Origin: Phytophthora sp. 'mugwort'
Taxonomy: Eukaryota > Oomycota > Peronosporomycetes > Peronosporales > Peronosporaceae
Assembly (NCBI GenBank): GCA_033558025.1
Contig: JAUCEF010000007.1
Span: forward strand, 7,688,001-7,752,000
DNA: 64,000 nt
Direction of reading: 5' to 3'
The position numbers and the translations under genes were made by a program. Below are positions 1 to 10,056 of the stretch, in pieces. Positions within the stretch are counted from its first letter, which is position 1, and every line of letters starts with the position of its first letter. The notes under the pieces are model-generated. The model saw only the letters and a list, made by a program, of their open reading frames with translations. It ran no database searches and was not told where the DNA came from.

Positions 1-72
1 TCTGGCAGCTTGCAGCAGATGGGTTTCAATCAGCCATAAATCTCGACGACAATTTCACAGTTGTAGCAATAA

Positions 73-913
73 TTACCCACAATTTGATTGACGAACAACG
101 CTTGTACCGAGTAGTACCCTTGCTGCTTGAGCCACTATACAACCCACATAAAAGGATACATCAGGCGTTTTGTTTAGTTCACACCACACCACGCACATTT
201 CACGTACCTTCGTTTCACTCCACACCCGATGTTTTAATATCACTTCCGACGGACATTCGTTCAGGAATTCCCCGCGAGATATCACCTCCATTAAATGAAA
301 GAACTCTGAGGCAAGCATCCCCCCTTTCCCCTTCATCGGCTGGAAAAACTCCATCGACAGCGCCACTGTGTCGCACGACTGCAACGTGTTGAGCACTCTC
401 ATGCCCTTCAGCACCTTCAAGCTGCATTCCTCATACTCTTTAGAGTGAAAGCTGCCTACCACATCTCCATCCACCGTCCGAACCACTGGTCGCTTCACAA
501 AATCCCTAGAAAACAGTCAATAAAGTCAATAACCCGCCTTATCAATGCTCCACAATACCATCTTGTTCCTCTTACTTTGGCGCGCTTCGGGGCTGCATCT
601 TGGTCGCTGAGCGCTTATTCTGCACACTGTTAGTGATACTGACACTCTGTGGCAGCAGCTGAAACTCCTGTACGCGCGTGTCGCTACTTCTGACGGCCTT
701 GGTGAGCGCCGCCATGTGCAGCAGCGTCTTGACGAAGCCCACGTCCTCCACGCAGCACAGAGACGCCAGCTCCTCGCTGCTCAGACTGCGAAGCCACTTC
801 AAGATTGCGCGCTTCTCTGCGTTTTTGGCGCTGCTCCTGCCTCGACGCCTGCGCAGTGAGACGGCGAGTTCTCCGAGCGCGCGCACGAGCGCCTCGGCGT
901 CGCTTCTCGCCAT
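73..913 (-). CDS. Orphan two-exon protein, 256 aa, function unknown
   Basis: I do not recognise a domain. Exon 1 runs 913-576 from ATG (protein starts MARSDAEALV) and exon 2 runs 505-73. The 70-bp intron 575-506 begins GTAAGAG and ends TTTTCTAG. Splicing joins two open frames in phase, through an AAG codon, to give 256 residues. The N-terminal third is Arg/Lys-rich with an amphipathic segment around WLRSLSSEELASL. The middle is Ser/Asn-rich and the C-terminal half is a mixed globular sequence with several Cys. Without the intron only two unconnected fragments are seen, which is why the gene is easily missed. It lies 184 bp downstream of the transporter gene on the same strand. The upstream ATG at 1030 is in frame but adds an unlikely leader, so I chose 913. 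The splice sites are convincing; the function is open. Confidence 0.6.
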
Positions 914-1096
914 TAGTGCGGAATGCCGGAGTGATGGTCGGGGTTCAACTGGACGTTTAATGCCTTCGATTTTTTGGCGAGTAAGTAAAGAGAATGTTGA
1001 GTGATTTTGACCAATGATATGAGCATGCATACAACTTCAACAAGTGGAATTGATAACAAGTCTGTGGATGGGGTTTATATGCCTGCGAGGAGACCC

Positions 1097-2587
1097 TTAG
1101 GCGATGATATGCATCTGCTGCAGAAGACTAAGTCCGCTCACGACAGTCATGACGACTGCCATGAGGCCGGCGATGACCTGGCTTGCCCGGTGGTGCTGGC
1201 CGCCCAGACGGAAGATAAAAAATGCTGGCAGCATAAAGCAGATCGTCGGGTTGGTCGTGGCGCCAAGCACACCGAGAACAGACGCGATGTCACCCGACCC
1301 CAAAGCCACCAAGAGCGCGGCGAGCACAAGAAACACCGACAGTCCAATGTGATGCATCAGATCCAGGCGACGGTTCGCCAACAGCGCCTCGCGGATATTG
1401 TCACGTAACGTGTGCACGAACAGCGGCACGGTCAGGATAAGAGCAATACTGAAGCCCAGACATCCGGCAACCACTGCGCCGTCGCCATGGTAATTGTTCT
1501 TGAGAAAGTTGGACCGGGTTGCCTCGCCAAAAGTGAGCACCACGAAGAAGCCACACAGCGAATACACAGTCGTCGCGAGGCCAATGCTGCGGTTCATTAC
1601 CTTGTACATTCTTCGGCTGGAGCGACGCTTGAGCACCAAGTAGATGGGAAGTACGTTTGGATGGCACGTATACGAGAACACAACGAGTGGGACAGCACGC
1701 AGTAAGTGACTGAGGCGCCAGTTAAACAGAGGCAAGTGCTTGAACTGGTACGCGATCGGTGGGGCCAGCCCTTCATGCACGAACTGGAAGTACTTGATCA
1801 CGATCACTAACGCCATGAACACGATGCATACGATAGAAAACAGTGAGGAAAACCGCAACGACTCCAGACTCCGCAGCAGAGACAGCGGTAGCACCAGCAG
1901 CCCCGTCAGCATTAAGATCAAAGCTTGTCGATCCAGGAAGATGCTCTGACTCGTACTACCCAAGAACGTCCTCAACGCAAGCTGAATCAACTCTGCACTA
2001 CCCACGAGATAGCCGATGCTTGTTCCATACAGGTTCATGCACACCACAGACTGCGTAAATCCAGCGAGCTTGCGTCCTCCCGTGGCCGAAGCCAAATCCA
2101 TATACGACCGCGCCTGTCCCAGATCCGAGCATTCCAGCAGCAGCCTCAACGTGAAATTGGTAGCAATTGCGCCCAGAACAATCAAGAAAATGCCTAGCAC
2201 CAGTCCCGCTTGTTGCACGGCGTAGGGCAACGCCAAGACGCCAGCGCCCACGATCGCGACGGTCATGGTAAACATGGAGCCTTTCACTGTAAGCAATACA
2301 ACGGCGAGTTAGCAACCAAGTAGCAGTAAATAGGGGGTTCAAAGGCTGCATGTACCCGATCCAGGCTGAATCTTCTCCATCAGATACGTCTGGAAGAAGC
2401 CTCCGCGCTTGTCGAGTCGCTGCTGATGGCGGAAGAAATCGTCCTCGAATACGAGCGTCTCCCTCTCCGAGATGAGCTCGAAATCGTCAGTGAGTGGGGC
2501 GGTGGATGTAGAGCTTCTCGTGCACTCGTTCTCCCCCAGCAGACGCTCCGACATGCCGTCCTCCGGGTCATCCCCGAACGCCATCAT
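1097..2587 (-). CDS. Amino acid/auxin permease-family transporter (AAAP, SLC38-like)
   Basis: Secondary transporter moving amino acids across a plasma or vacuolar membrane. Exon 1 is 2587-2356 and exon 2 is 2286-1097, with a 69-bp intron 2355-2287 (GTACAT...TTACAG), giving 473 aa. Exon 1 encodes an acidic, Ser/Thr-rich cytosolic N-terminus. The join restores the family's first helix: a GS(V)KGSMFTM stretch leading into VGAGVLALPYAV, the usual start of the AAAP fold. About ten or eleven hydrophobic helices follow, with a charged loop near LKRRSSRRMYK between helices and a C-terminus ending in a hydrophobic helix. Length and layout fit SLC38/AVT-type carriers. The substrate cannot be told from sequence. 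Two adjacent ATGs (2587, 2584) are possible starts. Confidence 0.85.
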
Positions 2588-2801
2588 AGTGAGCCCCGAT
2601 TCACTTCTATCTGAGAATGCAATGATGAAAAGAAGAGCGACGTTAACTCGGGGGATTCAGCAATAGTGACATGCAAGTTAATGGTTCATTTTAGAATATA
2701 ATAATAAAAATAAAACACTTAAGCATAATAAAAATAAGCGATGAAAACAGTGGCCTCTATATGACGTCTCGAAAAAAATGGATGAGTGTTGCATAGCGTT
2801 C

Positions 2802-4794
2802 CTACTCACTGGATATATCGGTCTCGTCCGAGTCCGCCTGCTCGAAAGCAGTGATTTCTTCAATCAGTTCATGCACGGTAGAGCGCAAAATGACATGCAC
2901 CCCTCTCTCTGTTGCCAGCTTCGCCTCACGGTTGCGCAGCTTCACATTAAAGCCGAAGATTGGGCACTTGCCATTAATGGCCACGTCAACGTCCTTCGCC
3001 GAGATGTTGCCAATGCCCAGCCGCACAGTCTGCATTCAAAGCCACACGAGGATAAAGGTTAATACAACTAGTCACCAGCAGGACTAACCACAGCTTTCTA
3101 AGCTCATACCGAAATACCGGACATCTCGTCCACAGTGTCCTGAATGCTGGTGAGTGAACCAGCGCCGTCAGCCTTCACAATGATGGACTTCGTTTCGATC
3201 AGATCGTCCTCGTCAATGACATCGTCATCTTCTTCGTCGACTACGTCGCGAATTACTTCTGCATTCGGCACGTTGTTATCTCCTTCATCCTCAGGAGATG
3301 TGTATACAGCATCAGCACCCTCGTCAGGTAAGAGGCAGTCATTGAACTCTAAGGCAAGTTCCCTGTCACAGCACCAGTAATTAGTCAAGATCATCCTCTT
3401 CACGGTTCTCTCCACTTTGTAAGTGCGTACCTCTGCTCGATCACCTGCTTCGCCCGGGCTTCAGGGAGCACAAAGAAACCGTGCTCGTTCGGCGCGTCCA
3501 CGTTCTTCGACTTGTTTGAGTATGTGATGTCAACAACCGTGCCAGGTTGAGCACGCTTAACATCACGTCCTTCAGCATCGCACATGTTACGCACCACGCC
3601 GTGAATCATACCCGCCACGAAATGCTGCTTGGGTATCAACTCGCCGTTCTTAATCAGTACACGCAGCACTGTTCCCCGTCCCTTCAACGCCACACTCTCA
3701 AGCACAAGTCCCTCAGCATGCGTCTCCGCTCCGACCAGCGCATCCAGCCTGTGGTCGTCTGCCAGTCCCGTCACGAGCTCCCACACGGTGTGTCGTAAGT
3801 TATCCAGTCCAGCTCCAGTCTTGCCAGAGATCGTCACCACTGGACTGTCCTGCAGGGCGACGAAGGAGTGCAGCTCGTCCACCACCTTATTAACTTGTTC
3901 GTCGCCATCCTCTCCAAGCAAGTCCACCTTGTTAACGCAGATCACAGAAGGCAGTCCTGCCTCCTCAATGGCACCAATGGACTCCTCTGTCTGTAACAGC
4001 ACACCTTCATCCGCTGCAACAATCAGTAACACGGCATCCGCCACCTGCGCCGCACTCGACCTCATCCGGAAAAAATGAAAGTGCCCAGGCGTGTCCAAGA
4101 ACGTGACCTTCACATCAGGCGTCAACTCCGCCTCACACACATTAATCTTCTGTGTAATTCCGTGCTTCTCATAGGGCGCAATCTGCTTCAATCTAACCTT
4201 CGTCTGCTTCCTCATTGTGTCCATCAACGTCGTCTTGCCGTGGTCTACGTGACCCATGACTGCAATAACCGGCTGTCGGCATCCCAAAAGCTCCTCTGGA
4301 AGCCCCGCTGTCGCGTCCAACAGCTCCGGTTCCACGTCGTCGTACGCCACCTGCACGCCGAAGTTTTCGGCCACCTCCTGCGCAACGCGGAAGGGTAGTA
4401 CAATGTGCTTAACGTTACGGAACTCAGCGGGCGGGTGGCTCTTGGTCTTGAGCCGGAAGCGGCGGTTGGCCTTAGTCACCGTGTGCTTGAGCACCTTGTC
4501 AAGAGGTTGGCGCAGCGCCTTAGCCAAGTCCCGCACGCGGATGAAAGCCGGGATGGCCGGTGGCTGGTTGCGCGCCTCCAACACGCGCTGCCGCTGCTCT
4601 TGGCTCGCGCGCTCGCGCTCCTGCGCCAACGCTTCGAGCTTGGCGATGCGCTTCATGTGGTCCTTGTGGCGCCGCGTGCCGCCACGCGCAGTGCGAAGCG
4701 AGCGGGAGCCATCTGGAACGGGAAGCAGGAGCTGCAAAGGCGCGCCGGCGCGCAGCACGGAGGGCGATAGCCGCGGTCGTAGCAGGCGCAGCAT
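2802..4794 (-). CDS. Mitochondrial translation initiation factor IF-2, apparently without C2 domain
   Basis: GTPase that places initiator tRNA on the mitochondrial small ribosomal subunit. Three exons: 4794-3431, 3362-3110 and 3029-2802. The introns are 68 bp (GTACGC...GACAG) and 80 bp (GTATGAG...ATGCAG), and the product is 614 aa. The first ~45 residues are Arg-rich with no acidic residue until Asp28, as in a mitochondrial presequence. An IF2_N-like segment (AFIRVRDLAKAL) sits at ~83-95. The G domain has GHVDHGKT at 181-188, DTPGH at 234-238 and NKVD at 288-291. Domain II and then the C1 domain (GFNVKLRNREAKLATERGV, HELIEEI) follow. An acidic Asp/Glu-rich insert precedes C1. The protein stops just after C1, where bacterial IF-2 continues for about 110 residues into the C2 domain. 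Only 214 bp separate the stop from the next gene's start, so a hidden C2 exon nearby does not fit. Confidence 0.9.
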
Positions 4795-5273
4795 GGCTTG
4801 GAGTTGATGTGCAACAGCAATTGTATGGCAGAGTGGCGGAGCGCTCCTGAGTGGTGAAAAATGACTATTGCTTCAGCCAATTACTACAATACAGTATAGT
4901 TTTACAGTCAATTAAATAGGGGAAGGTGTACTCCAGTTGGGACCCTGACATTACATGTAACCCTGATGCAGGGTTAATGGGACCGCCGGCATGGCGATTT
5001 GGGTATATGGAACGAGTTTTTGAGTTATTTTGCTCGTAATTAATATATTTTTATTTCAATCGAGGGGTATTACCCATTTTATGGTACATTTTGAAGCATG
5101 GGCCCAGGAAGACAGAGGAGGACAAAGTTAGATGAATTTCTATTACGTTAAATGGCATTTTGACATCAAAATATAGGTCTATTTTTCGGTCAATTAAGTA
5201 CCCATTTGGCGTACGCTCGCAGGTTACACTGTACGAGTTGCAGTGCCACACCCGAATCTCCCCTCCACCGACG
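4795..5273. promoter_or_regulatory. Divergent intergenic region between IF-2 and carrier genes
   Basis: About 480 bp shared by the 5' ends of two mitochondrial-protein genes pointing away from each other, so it should hold both promoters. I see no convincing oomycete initiator motif. A GC-poor stretch spans ~4890-5180, and an imperfect palindrome (ACCCTGATGCAGGGT) lies near 4960-4975. Short reading frames here are not supported. Confidence 0.4.
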
Positions 5274-6320
5274 ATGCTGGACCCGCGCGAGACCTTCTCG
5301 GGCGTCATGGGCGCCTTCTGTTGCGTGTACGCGGGTCTTCCCTTCGAGGTGGTCAAGGTGCGGCTGCAGACTCAGGGCACCAAGAACGCGTACACGGGCG
5401 TGACCGACGCCTTCCGACGCATCGCCACTGAGGAGGGCCTGCTCGCGCTCTGGAAGGGCGCAGTGCCGGCGCTGTCCAGCTCCATTATCGAGAACTCGGT
5501 GCTCTTTAGCGCCAACGGCTTCGCCAAACGCGCTGTGCTGTCGCTGCATACCAAGCAGCGTGCGGCGCACGAGGGCGAGTACCAGCTCACGACATTGGAC
5601 GAGGCCTGCATGGGCGCCTTCGCCGGCTGCTTCTCCGCCACGGTGCGTTGCCCTGAGTATTGTAGTGTAACATTTGTTGCTGCTGGTATTAAAATGTTGT
5701 TTTATTACACGTGTGACAGGCAATTACCATGCCAGAGAACATCAAGTGCAAGCTGCAGTTCCAGCGCGGACACTTGGGCGAAGGCCGTACGTTGCCAATC
5801 GCTGCTGTAATTGTAATAAGCGACACTAAGTGGCTATTTTGCTGCAGGTTATCATGGTCCTTGGGACTGTTTGGTCAAAGTGGGCAAGGAGGAGGGTATC
5901 CAGGGCCTGTTCCGAGGGTACAGTGCGCTGCTGCTGCGTGACGTACCCTTCAGCTTCTTCTTCTTTGGATCATATCAGGCCATGACGTCAAGTGCGACCA
6001 AGCTGCTGGGTAAAGAGTCCAAGAATGACCTGAATCCTGTCGCTATTCTAGCTAGCGGCGGTCTCGCCGGCGCGACCAGTTGGGGCATCATGTTCCCCGT
6101 GGACGTGCTCAAGTCTCGTATGCAGACGGCGAGCTCAACAGGTCCGCTCTCGTTGCGTGGGGCGTTCCGCGCTGTCTACTCAGAGTTCGGCATCCACGGA
6201 TTCTACCGTGGCTGGTCGGCCGCGGTGCTGCGTGCGTTCCCGGCCAACGGGTCGCTCTTCCTCGGCGTGGAGATGACGCACCGCGTCTTCCGTTGGCTCG
6301 ACACGAGGCACGCAGACTAG
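5274..6320 (+). CDS. Mitochondrial carrier family protein (SLC25), basic amino acid/carnitine-type
   Basis: Inner-membrane solute exchanger of 302 aa. Three exons: 5274-5642, 5720-5786 and 5848-6320. The introns are 77 bp (GTGCGT...GACAG) and 61 bp (GTACGT...CTGCAG). There are three tandem repeats of about 100 residues with two helices each. Repeat 1 carries the signature PFEVVKVRLQ and repeat 3 carries FPVDVLKSRMQ. In repeat 2 the matching site reads MPENIKCKLQ, where Met occupies the usual Pro position and the Pro is moved by one. That segment lies on the 67-nt middle exon, so the exon junctions matter; both keep frame exactly. The IKCKLQ form resembles ornithine/basic amino acid and carnitine carriers, but the substrate is inference. 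The ATG at 5274 gives the usual short N-terminus (MLDPRETFSGVMGAF). Confidence 0.88.
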
Positions 6321-6617
6321 GAGGCCCTTGTTTTTCTCAAATCCAACTATAACCTGCGGTCAATCAGCCATAATGGCCAAGGTTCGCCCTTCATAAATAA
6401 CCAACCGCCAGTGCAATGTTAGAATAGCGACGGCACTGGCCTAATTCCGACCCGAGTCAAATACTTCATGCGACGGTGACAGCAACGTCCAGCGTTCTTA
6501 TCTTCCTATGCTCGGAGTGTTTGAATCAAGAGGGGATGCACTTGGAATTGGTGGTACACAACGCTGGACGAGAAGACGATTGAGCGAGATCCTGGACTCA
6601 GTTTGACGGCGGCGACG

Positions 6618-7499
6618 ATGGATCTGCGGGACACAGAGCACGCCAAGACGATGGCGGCCAAGTCCCTGTCGCCCGGCCAGAACCGTCGAGGCAGCATCGG
6701 TACAGTGGACACGGACGACGATCTGGAAGAGACGTTCGAGCTCGACAGGGACGTCGAGGCCATCGCGCAGTTGTTGGCACTTAAGTCCACAGAGCTGCTG
6801 CAGCTGCAACGTAGCCACGACGAGTACGTCAAGTCGAGCTGCGAGTACGAGCGCGAGCTGGAGATTGAGATGGATCGGTACGAGAAGAAGACGCAGCAGC
6901 TCGAGTCGGTGGCGCTTCAGCTCGAGCGAGATAAGAGCGACCTGAGTACCAGCATGACCGGGGCCAGGGAGGAGCTACAGACTGCACATCGTCGAGAACA
7001 CATGATCCAGACGCAGCTGGAAGAGATGAAGTGGAAGATCCAGAGACTGGAACAAGCGAATGATGAGCTGGAGACGTCGGCTCGAATCGCCCAAGCGACG
7101 ATCGAGGACTTGCAGCACAAATCCGAGACGTTGTTGGAGCAGAATGTGTTTTTACAACATGAAAAAGAAGAACTTTTGAAGCAGTTCTCGTCTATCATCA
7201 TCGCTGAGGTGCATCCTGCTCCAATGGGACTACAACTCACCAACACTCGCTTTTCCCGTATATCTTCTTCTCACATTTCGGAGGTAGCTCCTGTAGTTCC
7301 AGTCTCAGAAGAAAGAACCCGGAAAGGGAAGAGGCGGAAAGGACGACGTCCAGAAGTACTCGAGACTTGTCTTCACCTCACGTGTCGGAAATGTCGAGCA
7401 AACAAACCCCATGCGCACAACGGAGGAAGCGATGAGAAAGGATCCGTCTCAGCTTTCTTTGAAAGGCTCAGGAATTTCCTATTCGGTCCGGATCGCTGA
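6618..7499 (+). CDS. NudE-like coiled-coil protein (dynein/LIS1 regulator)
   Basis: Predicted cytosolic adaptor for LIS1 and cytoplasmic dynein, acting in nuclear migration and microtubule transport. Single exon, 293 aa from the ATG at 6618; an in-frame TTG at 6603 is not a credible start. Residues ~45-190 form one long coiled coil. The recognisable NudE part is RRL/QRLEQANDELE near 142-153 followed by a segment ending LLEQNVFLQHEKEEL at ~172-186, which matches the RELEQANDDLE ... ERNAFLE pattern of animal and fungal NudE. The C-terminal third is basic and Ser-rich, and carries a small cluster CLHLTCRKC with later His residues, possibly a metal-binding or palmitoylated site. The family call rests on the coiled-coil motif only, so a generic coiled-coil protein is the alternative. 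Confidence 0.7.
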   Translation: MDLRDTEHAKTMAAKSLSPGQNRRGSIGTVDTDDDLEETFELDRDVEAIAQLLALKSTELLQLQRSHDEYVKSSCEYERELEIEMDRYEKKTQQLESVALQLERDKSDLSTSMTGAREELQTAHRREHMIQTQLEEMKWKIQRLEQANDELETSARIAQATIEDLQHKSETLLEQNVFLQHEKEELLKQFSSIIIAEVHPAPMGLQLTNTRFSRISSSHISEVAPVVPVSEERTRKGKRRKGRRPEVLETCLHLTCRKCRANKPHAHNGGSDEKGSVSAFFERLRNFLFGPDR

Positions 7500-7556
7500 T
7501 TAATTCCTTGATGGCGATGGACGGATCAGGACGTTCATGAACAAGTCTCAACGATC

Positions 7557-7573
7557 TGCTCACTTCTCAATCA
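7557..7573 (+). promoter_or_regulatory. Possible oomycete initiator (Inr/FPR-like) before elicitin-like gene
   Basis: The sequence GCTCACTTCTCAATC, about 60-70 bp before the ATG at 7631, resembles the oomycete core promoter pair, a TCAYTYY initiator followed by a CA-WTT flanking element. The distance to the start codon is typical. This is a pattern match only. Confidence 0.35.
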
Positions 7574-7630
7574 GCTGTGTCCTCCACACAAGCGATACGA
7601 AACAAGACTCAATCACTTCGATTAACAAGC

Positions 7631-8170
7631 ATGGAACGACTTAGTATTATCTCATCTATGATGTTGTTGCTGATGACGCTCGCCGGAAACGGCGTTGTTC
7701 TCATTAACGCCAAACCGTGCTCTTCTAAAGAATTAAGTGTGTTCAACGACGTGGCGAGTGAAGTGAGCAAATGCCGTCAAGACAGCAAACTGACGTTCCA
7801 GATTCCACCGCGTGCGAGTCTCACCAAGACCCAGCAGTCGGCCTTGTGCAAATCCAAGTCGTGTCAAGCGATGATCGGGTCTATGGACGATTTGGACATT
7901 CCGAATTGCGAGACCACGTTCGACAAGAAGAATATGACGCTGCAAACGAGTTTCGACAAGTTTGTGTCGTCCTGTGACACGGTGACGCCGTCTCCGTCTC
8001 CGATCAAGCGGCGTAAATCGCTCGAGTCGTCGTCGTCGGGAGGCTCGGGCTCGTTTCACAAGAAGCACAAGGACACGAACGTGGCGACTGCAGCTGAATT
8101 TGGAACACCGCAGCAGCTCGTCGTCCTCTTGGCTATCAGCATTCTGTCTCTGGGACTCTTCTTTCCGTGA
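7631..8170 (+). CDS. Elicitin-like secreted protein with predicted GPI anchor
   Basis: Member of the oomycete elicitin family, small secreted sterol/lipid-binding proteins sensed by plants. 179 aa from the ATG at 7631 (the in-frame GTG at 7577 is ignored). A signal peptide covers ~1-27, ending LINA before KPC. The elicitin domain has six Cys at 30, 48, 73, 78, 93 and 115. The C-x4-C and C-x14-C spacings equal those of classical elicitins, while the first gap is six residues shorter (17 versus 23). After the domain comes a Pro/Ser/Lys-rich spacer (~118-155), then a hydrophobic C-terminal tail (QLVVLLAISILSLGLFF) fitting a GPI-attachment signal. The protein would therefore sit on the cell surface, as in the elicitin-like (ELL) subgroup. 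It lies 131 bp after the NudE-like gene on the same strand. The family is certain by Cys pattern; the ligand is unknown. Confidence 0.85.
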   Translation: MERLSIISSMMLLLMTLAGNGVVLINAKPCSSKELSVFNDVASEVSKCRQDSKLTFQIPPRASLTKTQQSALCKSKSCQAMIGSMDDLDIPNCETTFDKKNMTLQTSFDKFVSSCDTVTPSPSPIKRRKSLESSSSGGSGSFHKKHKDTNVATAAEFGTPQQLVVLLAISILSLGLFFP

Positions 8171-8466
8171 GCACCACCCCGAACTGCGTACGATGATGGG
8201 ATGGCCCTGGGCTAGCCGATGAGTTTTACTAGCCATCGTGATTATTTCGCCGTTAAAAGCAAAATATACTTTGTTGCTGTTTTCTTGCGTACTTTTATGT
8301 CGAAACTCTGTCGATGTATTCCTTGCGAAAATCACAATGACTTCAATTACTATCGTTCTTGTGCTTGACTTTGGTAGCAGGTCAAATATATTTGTTTTCC
8401 GCTTCCTCCAGTCTAAGTTCTTCAAGATACACACAAGACGATCATGATGGCTCTTTCATGTTTCAC

Positions 8467-10056
8467 TTACTTGTCTTCAGCGGTTTTTGCGAGCACTGCG
8501 CTGTGTTGACCACCAGCTTCGATCTGCAGAATCTTCGCATTGCCAAACTCCTTGGCCTTGCCCTTCTTGTCCTTACCTAGCGTCGCCTTCGACCAGTCCA
8601 GTTGGTGAGGTTTGTTTTCGTCCCGGTATACTCCGTTGCCTAGTGCGAGCATGTCACCGTATCCCCAAGAGAAAAGTGCGTCGCTCGCAGTTAACGCCAG
8701 TGCATGGTTTGAGCCCGTGGCAATCATACGAACCTCACGCGAGCCACCGTTCGTGGGCCGGGGAATCGTAACCTTTTGCGGATGATCCTTGAACTCACCA
8801 GTGCTGCAGGTCTCGAGCATACCGAGCTGGCCCGAGTCCGCGCGGCCGAATGTGTATACGTCGCCATCGTTGGTGAGGATGACCGAGTGATGAGTACCTC
8901 CGGCCACAGACGCGACGTTCTTGGAGCTAAGATCTTCCACAAGCTGCAGTTCCGTGCAGTTTTCCGTGCTCCCAATTCCCAGTTGGCCATAATTGTTGAG
9001 ACCACACGTATACAGGTATCCGTTCGAGCTCAGAGCGAATAAACTGTGGAACGAGCCACAGCCGATGGATTTAACTACCGGGAGCGGAGCTTTCCCGAGC
9101 GTCACAAGCTTCGGCTGCAGGTGCTCCGTGTATACCATGTCGACTCTGTAATTGTCCTTAGAGTCCTTCATTTCGGCGTCCACTGTACGGCCGAGCTGGC
9201 CCATTTCTCCCAGTCCCCATGAGTACACACGGCCATCATTCGTGCGCGCCAGATTGAATGAACTACCGCAACGGACATCAGCAATATTGTCCAGAGCCTT
9301 GATCAAGAAGGGCCGGAGCTGTTTCTGCTTGAATGCGGCCTTGGCCGACGAGGCGTCGCACCACTGCTTACCCTCCTTGTCACGGTAGCAGCCCCACGTG
9401 TACACCTTGCCGGCCAGTGTCACGACCGTTGTGTGGCAATCGCCACCGACAACCTGCACGGCCATCGCCTGTTGTGGGCCAAAGCCGTCCACCTTGGCCG
9501 GGACGTTCTCGTCTCCGTCGTGGCCCAAGGCTCCGTCGTCATTGCAGCCCCACGTGTAGACCTCGCCGGCGGCCGTGATGGCGGCCGAGTGGAGACCGCC
9601 GCAAGCCACACGAGCGACCTGGAGCTTGGACAATGGGCGCACTACCCGCGGGAACTTGCACATTAGGTCGTCGTCCTCCTCGACGCCGTGGCCGAGCTGG
9701 CCGCAGTCGCCGCTGCCAAACGTCAGCACTTGGCCCGCGTGGCCGCCGAATTTGGCGTCTATCTCGCGCGCGTAACTGAGGTACTCTTTCATATTCTGCG
9801 CCCAGCTATCTGACCTGTTCAGTGCCCATTGGGTCTTGAGGTTGGCCACGAAGGCGCGGTTGAGCGCCGAGAGCTGCCGGGCCGCTTCCTGCGGGCGAGA
9901 GGTCGGCGTGGCCGTAACGATCCTGCGCGCCTTCAGCACCTGCGTCGTCGCGCGGGGAAAGGTGCCCGCCTCTCCGTTGAAGTCGGCGGCGGGCGCGGCT
10001 AGAGACGCCTCGTACTGCTCCTTGGATACGCCCACGTCGACACGTCCGCGCTTCAT
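8467..10056 (-). CDS. RCC1: RCC1 family protein, probable Ran guanine nucleotide exchange factor
   Basis: Seven-bladed beta-propeller that loads Ran with GTP on chromatin, driving nuclear transport and spindle assembly. Single exon, 529 aa. The first ~105 residues are a basic N-terminal extension (KRGRVDV..., KARRIV) that could bind DNA or act as nuclear signal. RCC1 repeats then run to about residue 522. Visible blades include SGDCGQLGHG, CGGLHSAAITAAGEVYTWG with CNDDGALGHDGDE, VVGGDCHTTVVTLAGKVYTWG, CGSSFNLARTNDGRVYSWG and CGLNNYGQLG. The CNDDGALG and GDCHT...YTWG...RDKEG details match RCC1 itself better than the many RCC1-like proteins. An inserted loop of about 30 residues (AEMKDSKDNYRVDMVYTEHLQ) separates two blades. 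ATG at 10056 is the first in frame. Confidence 0.88.
   Translation of the reverse strand: MKRGRVDVGVSKEQYEASLAAPAADFNGEAGTFPRATTQVLKARRIVTATPTSRPQEAARQLSALNRAFVANLKTQWALNRSDSWAQNMKEYLSYAREIDAKFGGHAGQVLTFGSGDCGQLGHGVEEDDDLMCKFPRVVRPLSKLQVARVACGGLHSAAITAAGEVYTWGCNDDGALGHDGDENVPAKVDGFGPQQAMAVQVVGGDCHTTVVTLAGKVYTWGCYRDKEGKQWCDASSAKAAFKQKQLRPFLIKALDNIADVRCGSSFNLARTNDGRVYSWGLGEMGQLGRTVDAEMKDSKDNYRVDMVYTEHLQPKLVTLGKAPLPVVKSIGCGSFHSLFALSSNGYLYTCGLNNYGQLGIGSTENCTELQLVEDLSSKNVASVAGGTHHSVILTNDGDVYTFGRADSGQLGMLETCSTGEFKDHPQKVTIPRPTNGGSREVRMIATGSNHALALTASDALFSWGYGDMLALGNGVYRDENKPHQLDWSKATLGKDKKGKAKEFGNAKILQIEAGGQHSAVLAKTAEDK

Noticed and set aside
2678..2863. Search for an IF-2 C2-domain exon after the GTGAGT string at the end of the coding region
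   Set aside because: The frame is AT-rich and low in complexity, shows no C2 motifs, and the space to the next gene is too small.
5190..5723. 177-codon minus-strand frame over the carrier gene
   Set aside because: Antisense shadow of the first carrier exon and intron; the + strand has the family motifs.
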